A DNA stretch of 52,100 nucleotides from Chryseomicrobium excrementi (GTDB lineage Bacteria > Bacillota > Bacilli > Bacillales_A > Planococcaceae): assembly GCF_002798305.1 (NCBI RefSeq), contig NZ_PCGR01000006.1, positions 1 through 52,100 of the forward strand, written 5' to 3'. Below the pieces are notes generated by a model. That model ran no database searches and had not been told where the DNA came from. It was given only the letters and a program-made list of their open reading frames with translations. A program made the translations under genes and the position numbers. Shown in pieces: positions 8,091 through 19,959 of the stretch. How positions within the stretch are numbered: the stretch's first letter is position 1; each line of letters opens with the position of its first letter.

Positions 8091-9092
8091 ATGGACTGGC
8101 AAGCAAGTCAGGCACCCGAGCGCCAGCCAAGGCTGGTCGCCCAACTAACCCGCATGATTCAAAGTGATCGCCTGAGTCACGCTGTACTGTTGACAGGAGA
8201 ACAAGGCTCCGGAAAAGAAGCGGTCGCGCACTTTTTGATTCAAATGACGCTTTGTGAAAATCCACAAAATGTTCCATGTGAAACATGTCGGGCGTGTCGA
8301 TTATTGAAATCAGGCAATCATTTGAACGTCCATTCTGTCGAAGCAGATGGTCAATTCATTAAACGAGAGCAGATTGATCAGCTCATTCACGAACTCAGCA
8401 AGACGGCTCGTGAGTCTGGCAGAAAATTTTATATCGTTCATGAAGCACACCGCATGAATGCATCATCGGCTAACGCACTACTTAAATTTCTTGAAGAACC
8501 GACAAGTGATGTCACAGCTATTTTATTGACCAACCAACCCCATGCACTCCTTCCGACCATTCGCTCGCGGTGTCAACAAATGACCTTGCAGCCCATTTCT
8601 TCAGAGCAATTGAAGCAGCAATTGATGGAGCAAGAAGTAACGGAAAGTATGGCGTCGACGATTAGCAAAATGGCTAATTCGGTGGAAGAAGGACTGGCTC
8701 TTACAGAAGAAGAGGAGTTTGGACTTGCGAGAAGAGGCGTGTTAAAATTAATGGAGGCACTGGAACGTGGAACAGCTCATGCGCTCGTCCAAGCACATGA
8801 ACATGTGATTCCTTTGCTGAAGGATAAAGAAAAAGCAGAGCGCATACTAGATTTACTGCTTTTTGCATATCGAGATATCGTAGCTTGTAAAGCAAATCCC
8901 GGAAGCGACTGTACGTTTCCCGATAAAAAAGCGCTATGGGAGCAAATCGCGATGCGAAGCACGTTTGAGCAATTGACCTACCAGCTAGAACACATCATGA
9001 AAGCCAGACGTCGTCTTCATCAGAATGCGAATCGTACGTTGTTAATGGAGCAGCTAGTTATAGAGCTGCGGGAGGTTAATGCAGGTGTATAA
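8091..9092 (+). CDS. holB: DNA polymerase III delta' subunit
   Basis: The 333-residue clamp-loader subunit has the AAA+ fold, with a degenerate P-loop GEQGSGKE (36-43), four zinc-ligand cysteines (55, 63, 66, 69) and SSANALLKFLEEP, the conserved segment shared by delta' and DnaX. It works with DnaX and delta to load the sliding clamp. I place the start at 8091: AAGAAGGGGG precedes it and the length matches HolB. The open frame runs upstream to 7908, but only through the 21-bp repeats. It overlaps ricT by eight bases. Confidence 0.93.
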   Translation: MDWQASQAPERQPRLVAQLTRMIQSDRLSHAVLLTGEQGSGKEAVAHFLIQMTLCENPQNVPCETCRACRLLKSGNHLNVHSVEADGQFIKREQIDQLIHELSKTARESGRKFYIVHEAHRMNASSANALLKFLEEPTSDVTAILLTNQPHALLPTIRSRCQQMTLQPISSEQLKQQLMEQEVTESMASTISKMANSVEEGLALTEEEEFGLARRGVLKLMEALERGTAHALVQAHEHVIPLLKDKEKAERILDLLLFAYRDIVACKANPGSDCTFPDKKALWEQIAMRSTFEQLTYQLEHIMKARRRLHQNANRTLLMEQLVIELREVNAGV

Positions 9093-9888
9093 AGTCATTG
9101 GCGTCCGCTTCAAGAAAGCGGGTAAAATATATTATTTTGATCCAGGTGAATTTGTCTGTGAATTAGACGACTACGTAATCGTCGAAACGGCTCGTGGAGT
9201 CGAGTTTGGAAAGGTCGTTATTCCTGTGCGCGAAGTCGATGAGAACGACGTCGTACTACCGCTCCGTAAAGTAGTGCGTCCGGCATCTCAAAAAGACCGA
9301 CTGCAAGTGGAAGAAAACAAATCGGAATCCCTTCAAGCTTTAGCACTTGGGGACTCAAAGATCCGAGAACGCAAGCTAGAAATGAAACTGGTAGATGTCG
9401 AATTTACATTTGACCGGAATAAGATTATTTTCTATTTCACTGCAGAAGGCCGCGTTGATTTCCGTGACTTGGTCAAGGATCTGGCGTCTGTTTTCCGCAC
9501 GCGTATTGAACTGCGTCAAATTGGCGTTCGTGATGAAGCGAAAATGCTCGGAGGAGTGGGACCTTGTGGTCGATTGCTCTGTTGTTCGACATTTTTAGGT
9601 GATTTTGAACCGGTTTCTATCAAGATGGCTAAAGATCAAAACCTGTCACTCAACCCATCTAAAATCTCGGGCTTGTGTGGCCGTTTAATGTGCTGTTTGA
9701 AATACGAGAACGATGAATACGAAGAGGCTCGTGCTTTGTTGCCGGACCTTGGTCAAAAAGTGACAACGCCTGAAGGGAAAGGCAAAGTTGTTGGTTTGAA
9801 TATTTTAGAGCGTGTCCTGCGTGTCGAATTGTTCGAAGGACAGCGTGTACTCGAGTATTCCCTAGAAGAACTAGTGCAGCATTCGTAA
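9085..9888 (+). CDS. ricT: RicT/YaaT, PSP1-domain protein of the Y-complex
   Basis: The 267-residue protein has a PSP1 domain and two conserved cysteine clusters: Cys161, 166 and 167 in CGRLLCC, and Cys198, 203 and 204 in CGRLMCC. In Bacillus subtilis RicT works with RicA and RicF in a 4Fe-4S complex affecting RNase Y-dependent mRNA processing and the Spo0A phosphorelay. I choose GTG at 9085 rather than ATG at 9079: GGGAGG is then 8 bases away instead of 2-3, and the protein starts MYKVIGVRFKKAGK exactly like the Bacillus protein. It is conserved in many non-sporulating species, so its intactness fits an RNA-processing role. Confidence 0.93.
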   Translation: MYKVIGVRFKKAGKIYYFDPGEFVCELDDYVIVETARGVEFGKVVIPVREVDENDVVLPLRKVVRPASQKDRLQVEENKSESLQALALGDSKIRERKLEMKLVDVEFTFDRNKIIFYFTAEGRVDFRDLVKDLASVFRTRIELRQIGVRDEAKMLGGVGPCGRLLCCSTFLGDFEPVSIKMAKDQNLSLNPSKISGLCGRLMCCLKYENDEYEEARALLPDLGQKVTTPEGKGKVVGLNILERVLRVELFEGQRVLEYSLEELVQHS

Positions 9889-9916
9889 CCTGCAGAGATG
9901 GATGAGGTGAGTTGTG

Positions 9917-10261
9917 ATGGACCGTAATTTTTTGGAGACGATTGTTGCGTTTGAAGAACAATTAAAGTCCACGCAAGAGCAGTTTCGGGCTTTGAAAGAG
10001 TTTGTTGCCATTATGATGGAAGAGCACCAGACGTTGCAGCAAGAGAATCATCACTTGCGTGAGCGTCTCGATGCGATTCATGCAGAAGAGGCAAAGCTCC
10101 AGGAGCAGAAGCGGCCGACGAAGCGGGACATCGGCGAAGGGTATGACAACTTGGCTCGGTTGTATCAAGAAGGGTTCCATGTCTGCCATCCGCAGTTTGG
10201 AAGTCCCCGCAAAGAGTTGGATTGCATGTTCTGTTTGGCATTTTTAAATAAAGATACGTAA
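9917..10261 (+). CDS. yabA: Replication initiation control protein YabA
   Basis: The 114-residue protein has an N-terminal coiled coil (about 5-65) and a C-terminal zinc-binding part with [16 protein letters not shown] (His88, Cys90) and CMFC (Cys103, Cys106). YabA binds DnaA and the sliding clamp DnaN and restrains re-initiation. Start 9917 has GAGGTGA 8 bases upstream; a GTG three bases earlier is possible. It follows ricT by 28 bases and ends just before a strong hairpin. Confidence 0.93.
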   Translation: MDRNFLETIVAFEEQLKSTQEQFRALKEFVAIMMEEHQTLQQENHHLRERLDAIHAEEAKLQEQKRPTKRDIGEGYDNLARLYQEGFHVCHPQFGSPRKELDCMFCLAFLNKDT

Positions 10262-10266
10262 TGAGC

Positions 10267-10297
10267 AGCTGATACCGAACTCGGTGTCAGCTTTTTT
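10267..10297 (+). terminator. Terminator after yabA
   Basis: AGCTGATACC pairs with GGTGTCAGCT (10 bp, one G-U) around a 6-base loop and is followed by six T. Confidence 0.88.
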
Positions 10298-10317
10298 CAA
10301 AGAAAGAGGCGACTGAA

Positions 10318-11064
10318 ATGGATTTACTACGTGATGATGAGAGACTGGACTATCTACTGGCGGAAGACCTCCGCATCATACAGAGCCCCTCTGTCTTTTC
10401 CTTCTCCTTAGATGCCGTGCTGCTCGCACGTTTCGCATCCATCCCGAAGACTCGAGGACAGATTGTAGACCTCTGCACAGGAAATGGGGCTATTCCGCTA
10501 TTCCTGAGTGCGCGTACCAAGACACCGATCATCGGTGTCGAGCTTCAAGACCGATTAGCGGATATGGCGACACGTAGCGTCCAGTACAACGAGCTGCAAC
10601 ACCAGATCACTATTCAACAAGGCGATGTGCGTGGCATCGCGCGTGATCTCGGATTTGAGAAGTATGATACGGTCACATGCAATCCCCCGTACTTTACTGC
10701 GGATGCGGCACAAGACCAAAAGCTACTCGAGCATCATGCAATTGCGCGTCATGAGATTCATCTGACGTTAGAAGAAGCGGTAGCTAATGCCAGTTCGCTT
10801 CTGAAGCAAGGTGGGAAAGCAGCGTTCGTGCACCGACCAGGGCGGATGATTGAGCTGATCGAAGCGATGAAACGGAACCGTTTGGAACCAAAGCGTATTC
10901 AACTCGTGTATCCGAAAGAAGGTAAGGAAGCGAATACCTTATTAATAGAAGGAATCAAAGATGGCAAGCCGGACGTGAAAATCTTGCCTCCAGTCATCGT
11001 CTATCAAGAAAATGGGTCATACACAGCGGAAATAGAGGAGATTTTATATGGAAGTAAAAAATAG
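10318..11064 (+). CDS. yabB: tRNA1(Val) A37 N6-methyltransferase family protein (YabB)
   Basis: The 248-residue protein is a Rossmann-fold SAM-dependent methyltransferase: [14 protein letters not shown] is the SAM-binding motif I and NPPY (122-125) the adenine-N6 methylation motif. It resembles TrmN6/YfiC, which methylates A37 of tRNA1(Val), though the exact target here is unproven. AAAGAGGCG precedes the start. It overlaps the GIY-YIG gene by 17 bases, as in Bacillus subtilis. Confidence 0.88.
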   Translation: MDLLRDDERLDYLLAEDLRIIQSPSVFSFSLDAVLLARFASIPKTRGQIVDLCTGNGAIPLFLSARTKTPIIGVELQDRLADMATRSVQYNELQHQITIQQGDVRGIARDLGFEKYDTVTCNPPYFTADAAQDQKLLEHHAIARHEIHLTLEEAVANASSLLKQGGKAAFVHRPGRMIELIEAMKRNRLEPKRIQLVYPKEGKEANTLLIEGIKDGKPDVKILPPVIVYQENGSYTAEIEEILYGSKK

Positions 11065-11338
11065 TCATTTTTTCTATGTGCTGCTGTGTGAAGATGAGAC
11101 TTTTTATGCGGGTTACGCAAAAGATGTGTTGAGTCGATTGAAGGAACATAATGATGGCAAGGGGGCCAAATATACGCGGCCGCGCCTCCCAGTAAAATTA
11201 GTACATTTTGAGCAATTCGAAACGCGTTCATTGGCTATGAAACAAGAGTATGCGTTCAAACAGTTGACACGTAAGCAAAAAGAGCAGTATTTGGAAAGGA
11301 TGCGAGCCCATGAAAATCCAATCGTCTCATCAATTTGA
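11048..11338 (+). CDS. yazA: GIY-YIG domain protein YazA
   Basis: This 96-residue protein is a single GIY-YIG nuclease-type domain of the UPF0213 family, here [18 protein letters not shown] with the paired Y motifs degenerate. The family's cellular role is not settled; proteins of this size lack a separate DNA-binding domain. A GGAG site lies before ATG 11048. It overlaps both neighbours (yabB by 17, rsmI by 29 bases), consistent with translational coupling. Confidence 0.88.
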   Translation: MEVKNSHFFYVLLCEDETFYAGYAKDVLSRLKEHNDGKGAKYTRPRLPVKLVHFEQFETRSLAMKQEYAFKQLTRKQKEQYLERMRAHENPIVSSI

Positions 11339-12197
11339 GAATTCAAGTTGCCTTTATTTGGTTGGAACACCGATCGGCAATCTAGAAGACATGACATTTC
11401 GAGCGATTCGCATCTTAAAAGAAGTCGATGTGATTGCTGCGGAAGATACACGAAATACGAAGAAGCTTTGTCATTATTTTGAGATTGAGACGCCGTTAGT
11501 GAGCTATCATGCCCATAATGAAGAGGCAGGTGGAAGTAAATTGATTCATCTCTTAAAAGAAGGGAAATCAGTAGCGCTCGTGAGTGATGCCGGCATGCCG
11601 TGCATCTCCGATCCAGGAGACGACCTTGTGAGACGCGCACTTTCTGAAGGCTTTGCGGTAGTTCCGGTTCCCGGGGCCAATGCAGCATTAACAGCATTGA
11701 TTGCATCAGGAATTCCTGCGCAACCCTTCACGTTTTACGGGTTCTTGCCACGAGGAAAAAAAGAACGCAAAGCGGCACTCGAAGCGTTATTGTCTCGTAC
11801 AGAAACGACTGTCTTTTATGAAGCACCGCACCGCCTAAAAGAAGTCCTTGGAGCGATTCGTGATGTGCTTGGTGCAGAACGTCGCATTGTACTTGCGCGG
11901 GAGCTGACAAAGAAATTTGAAGAGTTCATTCGTGGAACTGTAGAAGAAGCGATCCAGTGGGCGGAGACTCATGAGATTCGCGGAGAGTTTTGTTTGGTGA
12001 TTGAGGGGACTTCGGAGCAGGTGGTCGAAGAGAATCGCTCGGCCGAGTGGTGGGAAGACCTCGATATCAAGCGCCATGTCGAAACTCTCATGGTGCAACA
12101 AGACCTGTCATCAAAGCAGGCGATCAAAGAAGTGGCTACGGCGCGTCAGCTCAACAAGCGAGACGTATACGCAGCGTATCATTTAGAAGACGCATAA
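11310..12197 (+). CDS. rsmI: 16S rRNA C1402 2'-O-methyltransferase
   Basis: The 295-residue protein belongs to the tetrapyrrole-methylase superfamily: YLVGTPIGNLEDMT near the start, AAEDTRNTKKL, VSDAGMPCISDPG and VPGANAALTALIASG. RsmI adds the 2'-O-methyl group to C1402 in the ribosomal decoding centre using SAM. The C-terminal extension (250-295) is helical. It ends the rightward run, convergent with abrB, with a shared hairpin between them. Confidence 0.93.
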   Translation: MKIQSSHQFENSSCLYLVGTPIGNLEDMTFRAIRILKEVDVIAAEDTRNTKKLCHYFEIETPLVSYHAHNEEAGGSKLIHLLKEGKSVALVSDAGMPCISDPGDDLVRRALSEGFAVVPVPGANAALTALIASGIPAQPFTFYGFLPRGKKERKAALEALLSRTETTVFYEAPHRLKEVLGAIRDVLGAERRIVLARELTKKFEEFIRGTVEEAIQWAETHEIRGEFCLVIEGTSEQVVEENRSAEWWEDLDIKRHVETLMVQQDLSSKQAIKEVATARQLNKRDVYAAYHLEDA

Positions 12198-12205
12198 AAA
12201 GAGAG

Positions 12206-12239
12206 AAGCTGCCTTCCAGTGAGGAAAGGCAGCTTTTTA
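12206..12239 (+). terminator. Terminator between convergent rsmI and abrB
   Basis: AAGCTGCCTT pairs perfectly with AAGGCAGCTT around a 10-base loop and is followed by T5. An A-rich 5' flank means it could also act for abrB on the other strand. Confidence 0.85.
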
Positions 12240-12257
12240 TAAAAAAGAGGAATACGC

Positions 12258-12536
12258 TTATTTAGTTAAGTTGGACTGGATTTCTTTGATTAATTGCTCA
12301 GCGCCTTCTGGGCTAAGGATTAACTTTCCACCAACTAAACGAAGGTTATCATCAGATACCTCGCCTGTTACTGCACAAGTCATGTTTGGTAAGTATTTCT
12401 TTAAGATGATCTTGTCATCGTCTACATAAATTTCAAGAGCGTCTTTCTCAGCGATGCCTAATGTGCGGCGAAGCTCGATTGGAATAACGACGCGTCCTAG
12501 TTCGTCAACTTTACGTACAATACCTGTAGATTTCAT
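12258..12536 (-). CDS. abrB: Transition-state regulator AbrB
   Basis: The 92-residue protein has an N-terminal swapped-hairpin AbrB DNA-binding domain (STGIVRKVDELGRVVIPIEL) and the C-terminal multimerisation part. AbrB represses many post-exponential genes during growth. AGAGGGGAACC precedes the start. Its promoter (12602-12630) and two tandem Spo0A boxes (12563-12579) between promoter and gene match the way Spo0A represses abrB in Bacillus subtilis. The N-terminal domain is homologous to that of the broken SpoVT at 29875. Confidence 0.95.
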   Translation of the reverse strand: MKSTGIVRKVDELGRVVIPIELRRTLGIAEKDALEIYVDDDKIILKKYLPNMTCAVTGEVSDDNLRLVGGKLILSPEGAEQLIKEIQSNLTK

Positions 12537-12562
12537 TGGATGGTTCCCCTCTCGGAATAAAA

Positions 12563-12579
12563 TTCGTCATTTTTCGACA
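12563..12579 (-). promoter_or_regulatory. Tandem Spo0A boxes at abrB
   Basis: On the minus strand TGTCGAA (12579-12573) and TGACGAA (12569-12563) lie in tandem, 10 bp apart start to start. Both fit the 0A-box consensus TGNCGAA. They sit about 16-32 bases downstream of the predicted transcription start, where Spo0A blocks abrB in Bacillus subtilis. Confidence 0.8.
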
Positions 12580-12601
12580 AATGGTTTTGGTTATGGATTT
12601 T

Positions 12602-12630
12602 ATCATACCAACAACTCCCAAATACGTCAA
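12602..12630 (-). promoter_or_regulatory. Sigma-A promoter of abrB
   Basis: On the minus strand TTGACG (12630-12625) and TATGAT (12607-12602) are separated by 17 bases. Confidence 0.75.
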
Positions 12631-12768
12631 TTATGTAAGTTTCAAAACATTCGATAAAAATGGTAATAATATGATATTATTAATTAATGATAATAAAAAT
12701 ATAACGTCAATTTCATTTGTGTTTCCAAATATGACGCAGAAAGAGCAAGTTAAGGGAATAAGTGGATT

Positions 12769-12796
12769 TGTCGAATGATGTTTTCGACATGTCGAC
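12769..12796. promoter_or_regulatory. Second cluster of Spo0A-box-like sites upstream of metG
   Basis: TGTCGAA at 12769-12775 and TTCGACA at 12783-12789 form an inverted pair of exact 0A-box sequences, followed directly by TGTCGAC at 12790-12796 (one mismatch). Together they also make TCGACATGTCGA, a perfect 12-bp palindrome. They lie 23-50 bases upstream of the metG -35 element. The rest of 12640-12760 is very AT-rich with no other feature I recognise. Confidence 0.5.
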
Positions 12797-12818
12797 AAAA
12801 AGAGAATTTCTTCATCAA

Positions 12819-12847
12819 TTGAATCGACATCCTGATTTCGATACAAT
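12819..12847 (+). promoter_or_regulatory. Sigma-A promoter of metG
   Basis: TTGAAT (12819-12824) and TACAAT (12842-12847) are separated by 17 bases, about 33 bases before the start codon. The short leader leaves no room for a T-box. Confidence 0.75.
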
Positions 12848-12865
12848 GAAGAGTAATGAAACTAG

Positions 12866-14839
<1,974 letters not shown>

Positions 14840-14849
14840 CTACTAAACC

Positions 14850-14879
14850 AGAGCCTGCCCATCATGAGCAGGCTCTTTT
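14850..14879 (+). terminator. Terminator after metG
   Basis: AGAGCCTGC pairs perfectly with GCAGGCTCT around a 9-base loop. Only four T follow, so some read-through into tatD is plausible. Confidence 0.75.
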
Positions 14880-14895
14880 AAAAGAGGTGGATTCC

Positions 14896-15663
14896 ATGCA
14901 ATTTATAGATACACATGTGCATTTAAATGCAGATCAATACGATGAAGACTTAGAACAAGTCATTTCGCGTGCACGAGAAAAGGGTGTACAAAAGATGGTA
15001 GTCATCGGATTTGATACAAAGACGATCAAGCGTGCCATGGCTCTTGCGGAAGCGGATCCGGATATTTATGCAGTGGTCGGATGGCACCCGGTAGACGCGG
15101 TAGACTGCACGGAAGAGGACTTAAAATGGATCGAAGAGCTGGCTGCCCATGACAAAGTGGTCGGCATTGGAGAGACCGGCCTTGATTATTACTGGGATAA
15201 GTCGCCAAAAGATGTGCAACAAGAATTGTTCCGCAAACATATCCGTCTCGCCCAGCGCGTCAAGTTGCCGCTCATCATCCATAATCGGGAAGCGACAGCC
15301 GATGTCTTGCGCATCTTGCGGGAAGAGGAAGCGGAACTGACAGGGGGCATTATGCACTGCTTCGGCGGAAGTGTCGAGACAGCACGTGAAGCAATCCGAC
15401 TGAACTTTATGATCTCACTAGGGGGTCCGGTGACTTTCAAAAATGCGAAGACACCGAAAGAAGTCGCAAAAGAAATCGAGTTGGAGCATTTATTGATTGA
15501 AACGGACGCACCGTATCTTGCACCACATCCATTCCGAGGCAAGCGAAATGAGCCTTCTTATGTGCCCCTTGTGGCAGAGGAAATTGCTCGTTTAAAAGAG
15601 CTTTCGGTGGAAGAAGTGGCGAAGGTCACCACACAAAATGCAGAAAAGTTTTTCGGGATTTGA
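14896..15663 (+). CDS. tatD: TatD-family metal-dependent DNase (YabD)
   Basis: The 255-residue TIM-barrel hydrolase has the metal ligands of the family: DTHVHL at the start, GETGLDYY, IIHNRE, GIMHCFGG and IETDAPYL. TatD proteins are 3'-5' exonucleases of DNA and RNA. Start 14896 follows GAGGTGG; an in-frame GTG nine bases earlier overlaps that site and is less likely. The length matches Bacillus subtilis YabD. The metG-tatD-yabE-rnmV-rsmA order is conserved. Confidence 0.93.
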   Translation: MQFIDTHVHLNADQYDEDLEQVISRAREKGVQKMVVIGFDTKTIKRAMALAEADPDIYAVVGWHPVDAVDCTEEDLKWIEELAAHDKVVGIGETGLDYYWDKSPKDVQQELFRKHIRLAQRVKLPLIIHNREATADVLRILREEEAELTGGIMHCFGGSVETAREAIRLNFMISLGGPVTFKNAKTPKEVAKEIELEHLLIETDAPYLAPHPFRGKRNEPSYVPLVAEEIARLKELSVEEVAKVTTQNAEKFFGI

Positions 15664-15742
15664 TTAAAACGTGAAAGACGCCTCCATACTGGGTAACAGA
15701 ACCGGATGACATGATATCGACATAAAGGTCAGACAATCGAGC

Positions 15743-15772
15743 TTGACAAATATCTTGACCTCTAGATATAAT
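15743..15772 (+). promoter_or_regulatory. Sigma-A promoter of yabE
   Basis: TTGACA (15743-15748) and TATAAT (15767-15772), both consensus, are 18 bases apart and 28 bases before the yabE start. Confidence 0.8.
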
Positions 15773-15800
15773 CATCCGAGTGAATAAGGAGGCGTTTTTC

Positions 15801-17033
15801 ATGTCAAATTTTACCATGAAAAACCTGTTCTCTAACTCATTGAGGAGCAAGGATACGTGGATGACGATCGTCACTCTACTCGTATTTCTTGCAGTCGTTT
15901 CTTTCGTATTGTTCGAAGGGACGAAAAAGACGGTTACATTGACTGTCAACGGACAACAACAAGAACTAGCAACTCATGCAGATACAGTAGGCGAACTTCT
16001 CGAGGAACAAAATATCGAGGTGGCACAAGCCGATCATGTATATCCCTCATTGAACACTTCAATTGCTCATGATTTAGCAGTGGAGTGGGAACAGGCACAA
16101 ACCATTACGATTCGAATCGATGGAAAAACACAAACCATCGACACAACCGCGGATCGCGTATCAGAAATCTTAGCCCAAGCGGGCGTTGAAGTAACCGAGT
16201 ATGACCAGATTGCACCTGCCGCAGATGCGGAGGTCGGACAACAAAATGAAATTTCGATTGCGAAAGCGTATCAAGTAAAATTGATCGACGGAACTACAGA
16301 AAAACTCGTTTGGTCCACTTCGACTACGGTCGCTGACTTTTTAAAACAACACAGCATTCATCTTAATAAACTCGACCGAGTCAACTTAGATCCGGATAAG
16401 GTGGTGACACCTGACTCTGTGGTTCAAATTACTCGTGTAGAAAAAGTCACCGATGTAGTGGAAGAAGACATAGCGTTTAAAACGGAAACTAAAAAAGACG
16501 ATTCGCTTTTAAAAGGCAAAGAAAAAGTGGTACGTGAAGGGAAACCTGGAACGTTAGCGAAGAAGATTGAATTCACGAAAGAGAACGGCAAAGTCGTTGC
16601 GAAGAAAGTACTTTCTGAAGAAGTCACTGAAAAAGCAACGAACGAGGTCGTACACGTCGGGACGAAGGTCGTTGTAGCCGCTGCGACTCAGCAAGCCTCT
16701 GCTTCTAAACCGGTCTCTCGTAGCTCGTCTGCCGAGCCAGAAGGACGCGAATTCTATGTATCGGCTACGGCCTATACAGCTTCTTGCACAGGATGTTCAG
16801 GGATTACCGCAACGGGAATCAACTTAAAAGCCAACCCACATCTAAAAGTCATTGCAGTAGATCCAAGTGTCATTCCTCTAGGCTCTAAAGTCTGGGTAGA
16901 AGGCTACGGCTATGCAATTGCTGGGGATACTGGCGGTGCCATCAAAGGAAATAAAATCGATGTTTTTGTACCTACAAAAGAACAAGCCTACGCATTTGGA
17001 CGGAAAACCGTCCGTATCAAAATTATTGAGTAA
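15801..17033 (+). CDS. yabE: YabE: DUF348/G5/3D-domain cell-surface protein
   Basis: The 410-residue protein has a short basic N-terminus, one membrane anchor (about 20-38), three DUF348 repeats (about 45-215), a G5 domain (about 215-295) and a C-terminal 3D domain with VIAVDPSVIPLG, GDTGGAIKGNKIDVF and conserved Asp residues. The 3D domain resembles the catalytic fold of lytic transglycosylases related to MltA, and YabE is a resuscitation-promoting-factor-like cell-wall protein in Bacillus. It acts outside the membrane. AAGGAGGCG supports start 15801 over a GTG at 15780. Confidence 0.9.
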   Translation: MSNFTMKNLFSNSLRSKDTWMTIVTLLVFLAVVSFVLFEGTKKTVTLTVNGQQQELATHADTVGELLEEQNIEVAQADHVYPSLNTSIAHDLAVEWEQAQTITIRIDGKTQTIDTTADRVSEILAQAGVEVTEYDQIAPAADAEVGQQNEISIAKAYQVKLIDGTTEKLVWSTSTTVADFLKQHSIHLNKLDRVNLDPDKVVTPDSVVQITRVEKVTDVVEEDIAFKTETKKDDSLLKGKEKVVREGKPGTLAKKIEFTKENGKVVAKKVLSEEVTEKATNEVVHVGTKVVVAAATQQASASKPVSRSSSAEPEGREFYVSATAYTASCTGCSGITATGINLKANPHLKVIAVDPSVIPLGSKVWVEGYGYAIAGDTGGAIKGNKIDVFVPTKEQAYAFGRKTVRIKIIE

Positions 17034-17040
17034 TACAACC

Positions 17041-17073
17041 AGCTCTTCCTTGCGATGACAGGGAGAGCTTTTC
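17041..17073 (+). terminator. Terminator after yabE
   Basis: AGCTCTTCCT pairs with AGGGAGAGCT (10 bp, one G-U) around a 9-base loop and is followed by TTTTC. Confidence 0.75.
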
Positions 17074-17101
17074 TGCGTACAATGGAAAGGAGGAAAGAAG
17101 C

Positions 17102-18555
<1,454 letters not shown>

Positions 18556-18558
18556 TCG

Positions 18559-18624
18559 TTGACTCGCTTCCCTATCCTTGTTAAAATAATAAATTTTGAC
18601 AATTTCATGACATTGTGATACACT
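18559..18624 (+). promoter_or_regulatory. Two tandem sigma-A promoters before veg
   Basis: Upstream promoter: TTGACT (18559-18564), 17 bases, TAAAAT (18582-18587). Downstream promoter: TTGACA (18596-18601), 17 bases, TACACT (18619-18624). The second corresponds in place to the strong veg promoter of Bacillus subtilis. Confidence 0.75.
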
Positions 18625-18648
18625 AAATACCAGTGAGGTGTATGCAGA

Positions 18649-18912
18649 ATGCCAAAGACATTAGCGGATATCAAGAAATCGTTAGATTGCCATTTAGGTA
18701 AACGTTTGCAGTTACGCGCCAATGGCGGACGCAAGAAAACGGTTGAACGCGCAGGAGTATTGCGCGAAACGTACCACGCAGTATTTGTAATTGATTTAGA
18801 TCAAGAAGAAAACTCGTTCGAGCGCGTTTCGTATAGCTATGCGGACGTCTTAACGGAAGCTGTAGAAATCTCGATTTACGACGATGCGAACAACCTTGTC
18901 GCCGTCAAATAA
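18649..18912 (+). CDS. veg: Veg protein
   Basis: The 87-residue protein opens [19 protein letters not shown], the diagnostic start of Veg, and keeps the [16 protein letters not shown] segment. Veg is abundant and strongly expressed in Bacillus; it has been linked to biofilm matrix regulation through SinR, but its molecular function is unclear. It stands alone with its own strong promoters and terminator. The small acid-soluble spore protein gene sspF, normally between veg and ispE, is not present. Confidence 0.95.
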   Translation: MPKTLADIKKSLDCHLGKRLQLRANGGRKKTVERAGVLRETYHAVFVIDLDQEENSFERVSYSYADVLTEAVEISIYDDANNLVAVK

Positions 18913-18943
18913 GATCTTATACTTTTAGCACTCATACATAAGA

Positions 18944-18976
18944 GTACCTCTTTCCTGCGGAGAGAGGTGCTTTTTT
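18944..18976 (+). terminator. Terminator after veg
   Basis: A 12-bp stem (18944-18955 with 18959-18970, two G-U pairs) has a three-base loop and is followed by six T. Confidence 0.9.
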
Positions 18977-19038
18977 GTGTTACACTGAGTACACAGAATT
19001 TAGCAAACACGGTTTGCATCGAAAGGATCAAGAACGGT

Positions 19039-19914
19039 ATGTATTTTGTAAAAGCACCTGCCAAAATCAATTTAACTTTAGATACGCTAGCGAAGCGACC
19101 TGACGGCTACCACGAGGTCGAGATGATCATGACAACGGTGGACTTATCAGACCGAATCGGACTAGAAGCTCGTGAAGACGGCATCATCGAAATCGTCTCT
19201 GTAGACCGCTTTATTCCAAACGACGCCAAAAACCTCGCGTTCCAAGCTGCGGCTCTTTTGAAGAAGCGCTATGACGTGTCTCAAGGCGTCTCGATTACTA
19301 TCGAAAAAAATATTCCGGTTGCCGCTGGTTTAGCCGGAGGAAGCTCAGATGCTGCGGCTACGTTACGCGGATTGAATCACGTCTGGAATCTAGGGTTGTC
19401 TCTTGATGAGCTGGCAGTCCTCGGAGCTGAAATCGGATCTGATGTGCCATTTTGTGTTTACGGAGGTACGGCACTTGCTACAGGACGAGGAGAGAAAATC
19501 AAGCACTTACCAGGTCCCCCACCATGTTGGATCATTCTAGCGAAGCCGGTCATCGGTGTCTCGACTGCTGAAATCTACGGCCAACTCGACTTATCTACTG
19601 CGTTCCATCCGGACACACAAGCCATGATTCGCGCTATTGAAGAGAAAGACTTTGAAGCGATGATCCACGGTCTTGGAAACACTCTTGAAGGGGTGACACT
19701 CCATCTGTATCCAGAGGTCAAAGAACTGAAGGAACAGATGAAGCGTTTCGGAGCAGAGGGAGTCTTGATGTCAGGAAGCGGTCCTACAGTATTCGGTATC
19801 GTCCAGCAAGAATCTAGAGCTCAGCGTGTTGTGAATGCTTTACGAGGCTTTTGTGATGAAGTGTATTGCGTTCGCTTGCTGGGAGACCGAGAAGAGTTGC
19901 CTAAAGGCGTATAA
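19039..19914 (+). CDS. ispE: 4-diphosphocytidyl-2-C-methyl-D-erythritol kinase
   Basis: The 291-residue GHMP kinase performs the ATP-dependent step of the non-mevalonate isoprenoid pathway. [11 protein letters not shown] at the start and [16 protein letters not shown], the ATP-binding glycine-rich loop, identify it; [11 protein letters not shown] is the C-terminal GHMP motif. Start 19039 gives the family length; the site AAAGGA is 11 bases upstream, which is long. The upstream in-frame ATG lies inside the veg terminator and is rejected. Confidence 0.94.
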   Translation: MYFVKAPAKINLTLDTLAKRPDGYHEVEMIMTTVDLSDRIGLEAREDGIIEIVSVDRFIPNDAKNLAFQAAALLKKRYDVSQGVSITIEKNIPVAAGLAGGSSDAAATLRGLNHVWNLGLSLDELAVLGAEIGSDVPFCVYGGTALATGRGEKIKHLPGPPPCWIILAKPVIGVSTAEIYGQLDLSTAFHPDTQAMIRAIEEKDFEAMIHGLGNTLEGVTLHLYPEVKELKEQMKRFGAEGVLMSGSGPTVFGIVQQESRAQRVVNALRGFCDEVYCVRLLGDREELPKGV

Positions 19915-19934
19915 TTGTGGTACGTTTACTGTAA

Positions 19935-19947
19935 AATATTCGGAATT
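19935..19947 (-). promoter_or_regulatory. Possible PurBox upstream of purR
   Basis: On the minus strand AATTCCGAATATT matches the PurBox consensus AWWWCCGAACWWT at 12 of 13 positions. It lies just before the purR ribosome site, consistent with autoregulation. The second, inverted half-box is degenerate, so this stays tentative. Confidence 0.4.
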
Positions 19948-19959
19948 GGAGGAAATCAC

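Noticed and set aside
9079-9084. ATG start for ricT
   Set aside because: It leaves only 2-3 bases after GGGAGG, while GTG at 9085 has proper spacing and aligns with the known N-terminus.
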